Below are positions 63,346-64,000 of a DNA stretch of 64,000 nt, in pieces. Position 1 is the first letter of the stretch; every line of letters starts with the position of its first letter. Both the position numbers and the translations under genes were made by a program. A model generated the notes under the pieces. The model ran no database searches. It saw nothing but the letters and a program-made list of their open reading frames with translations, and was not told where the DNA came from. The stretch covers positions 9,920,001 through 9,984,000 of the forward strand of contig JBHGNT010000005.1 of assembly GCA_043228905.1 (NCBI GenBank), in the 5' to 3' direction. Origin of the DNA: Azolla caroliniana. Taxonomy: Eukaryota; Polypodiophyta.

Positions 63346-63885
63346 TCAACTTGAGGTCGGATCGTGGTGTTAGTGTCTATGGCAGCCGGTTCTTCTACTC
63401 GGCTCCTTCTGGCGTTGCTCCGCCTTGCTCGCGCTCCTCGTCCGGTCCGGTCATGTTTGCCGCGACCCTTCTAGTTCTACGCACCTCGACCTCCTCGGTC
63501 GGCTTGTCAACTCAACATGCCCATTTCAGTTCCCTCGTTGCTGTGACTCCCTGCATCCATGTTCGCTTGGCCTTTAGTTGATCCGGCTCCTCCGTATCCA
63601 ACTGTTGAAGCGAATAGGTTGTCTCTGATTCGTTCCCACTCTTGTCCGAGTCGTTGTTCTCCAACTTGTCTTCCGGTTTCAGGCCCTTTACCACATCAGA
63701 CCATGTCCGGGTCTTGGCCTTCTCCTTCCGGTCGGCTCTATCCTTCTTGACTCTGCCGCTCGTTCCGACTTGTTTGGACGTGCCGACTTCCTTCGTCAAC
63801 TCAGCTTCCTTTTTCGGCTTATCTCCCCCCTTGGTTCTTCCTTCCTCTCTGGCTCCTTGTCTGGTGCCATTCATTCCCATTCTTG
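63346..63885 (-). pseudogene. Copia-type linker/tail next to F3 LTR
   Basis: The reverse frame 63512-63880 is a Lys/Glu-rich, low-complexity protein (TKGGDKPKKEAELTKEVGTS, then KARTWSDVVKGLKPED-like residues) ending VTATRELKWAC. It resembles a Gag or linker tail, not an enzyme. RT and integrase are absent before the polypurine tract, so F3 is probably non-autonomous or heavily deleted. Confidence 0.45.
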
Positions 63886-63890
63886 TTCTC

Positions 63891-64000
63891 TGTTAGGAAA
63901 CAGGTTCCTCCGGATGGGAAGTGAGAAGAATAGTACTGATGAGCAAACTCGGCCGAGGCCGATAGGCCGAGGTCGAAACCGGATGTGGAGTACCCGGCTA
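63891..64000 (+). repeat. Start of an E-type copia LTR (continues beyond window)
   Basis: TGTTAGGAAACAGGTTCCTC, then CGGATGGGAAG, matches the start of the E LTR at 50192 (TGTTGGGAAATCGGTCCCTC, CGGATGGGATCC). Confidence 0.7.

Overview
This 64 kb window looks like repeat-rich, gene-poor nuclear DNA of a large-genome plant-like eukaryote (land plant or streptophyte alga). The reasons are Ty1/copia elements primed at an initiator-Met-like site (TGGTAT...AGAGC), Ty3/gypsy chromoviruses whose integrase ends in a chromodomain, TATA boxes inside LTRs, and GT-AG introns. I cannot place the species. I see no convincing host gene and no rRNA; the tRNA-like stretches are degenerate and SINE-like. Almost all coding sequence belongs to transposable elements, most of it broken by stops, frameshifts or nested insertions.

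Layout. 1-6.4 kb: reverse-strand gypsy element A, with an in-frame duplication in gag, running off the left edge. 6.4-7.96 kb: a tRNA-like repeat, a GC-rich minisatellite and a copia integrase fragment. 7.96-15.59 kb: a putative DNA transposon (called T1 here) bounded by a ~31-bp inverted repeat. It carries a forward-strand basic-repeat ORF plus RING-type exon, and a convergent reverse-strand DDE-like gene split by a 146-bp x ~13 tandem array. 15.6-18.2 kb: a copia LTR and a second copia pol fragment. 18.2-29.2 kb: rearranged copies of one chromovirus family (C): tandem RT-to-integrase blocks, an LTR shared between neighbouring copies, an inverted 5' end, a nested hAT-like insertion and a nested non-coding LTR element. 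29.2-33.8 kb: a degraded second T1-like gene (T2), a small TIR element, and 52-bp and ~85-bp tandem arrays.

33.8-50.7 kb is a three-level nest. A forward copia (E) is interrupted by a reverse chromovirus (G, 5-bp target duplication CCGGC), whose 5' LTR is interrupted by a reverse gypsy (B, 4-bp duplication ACGG). The other G LTR at 36.07 kb preserves the unoccupied B target. B has 649-bp LTRs differing at about a dozen positions, so it is young, yet its integrase has lost one catalytic Asp and its pol has stops.

50.7-58.0 kb: reverse copia elements F1 and H and a third fragment of the A/B family. 58.0-64 kb: copia F2 interrupted by an element with a 154-bp LTR that has perfect inverted ends and an internal hairpin, further LTR remnants, a triplicated copia LTR/leader (F3), and the start of an E-type LTR at the right edge. 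The main candidate for something undescribed is T1/T2: a transposon family built on a DDE-like protein with a conserved motif order (DFAEN, SDGAASQFK, HGKGEHDGAGA, SCFC), long TIRs, a convergent RING-type passenger gene and tandem arrays inside its introns.
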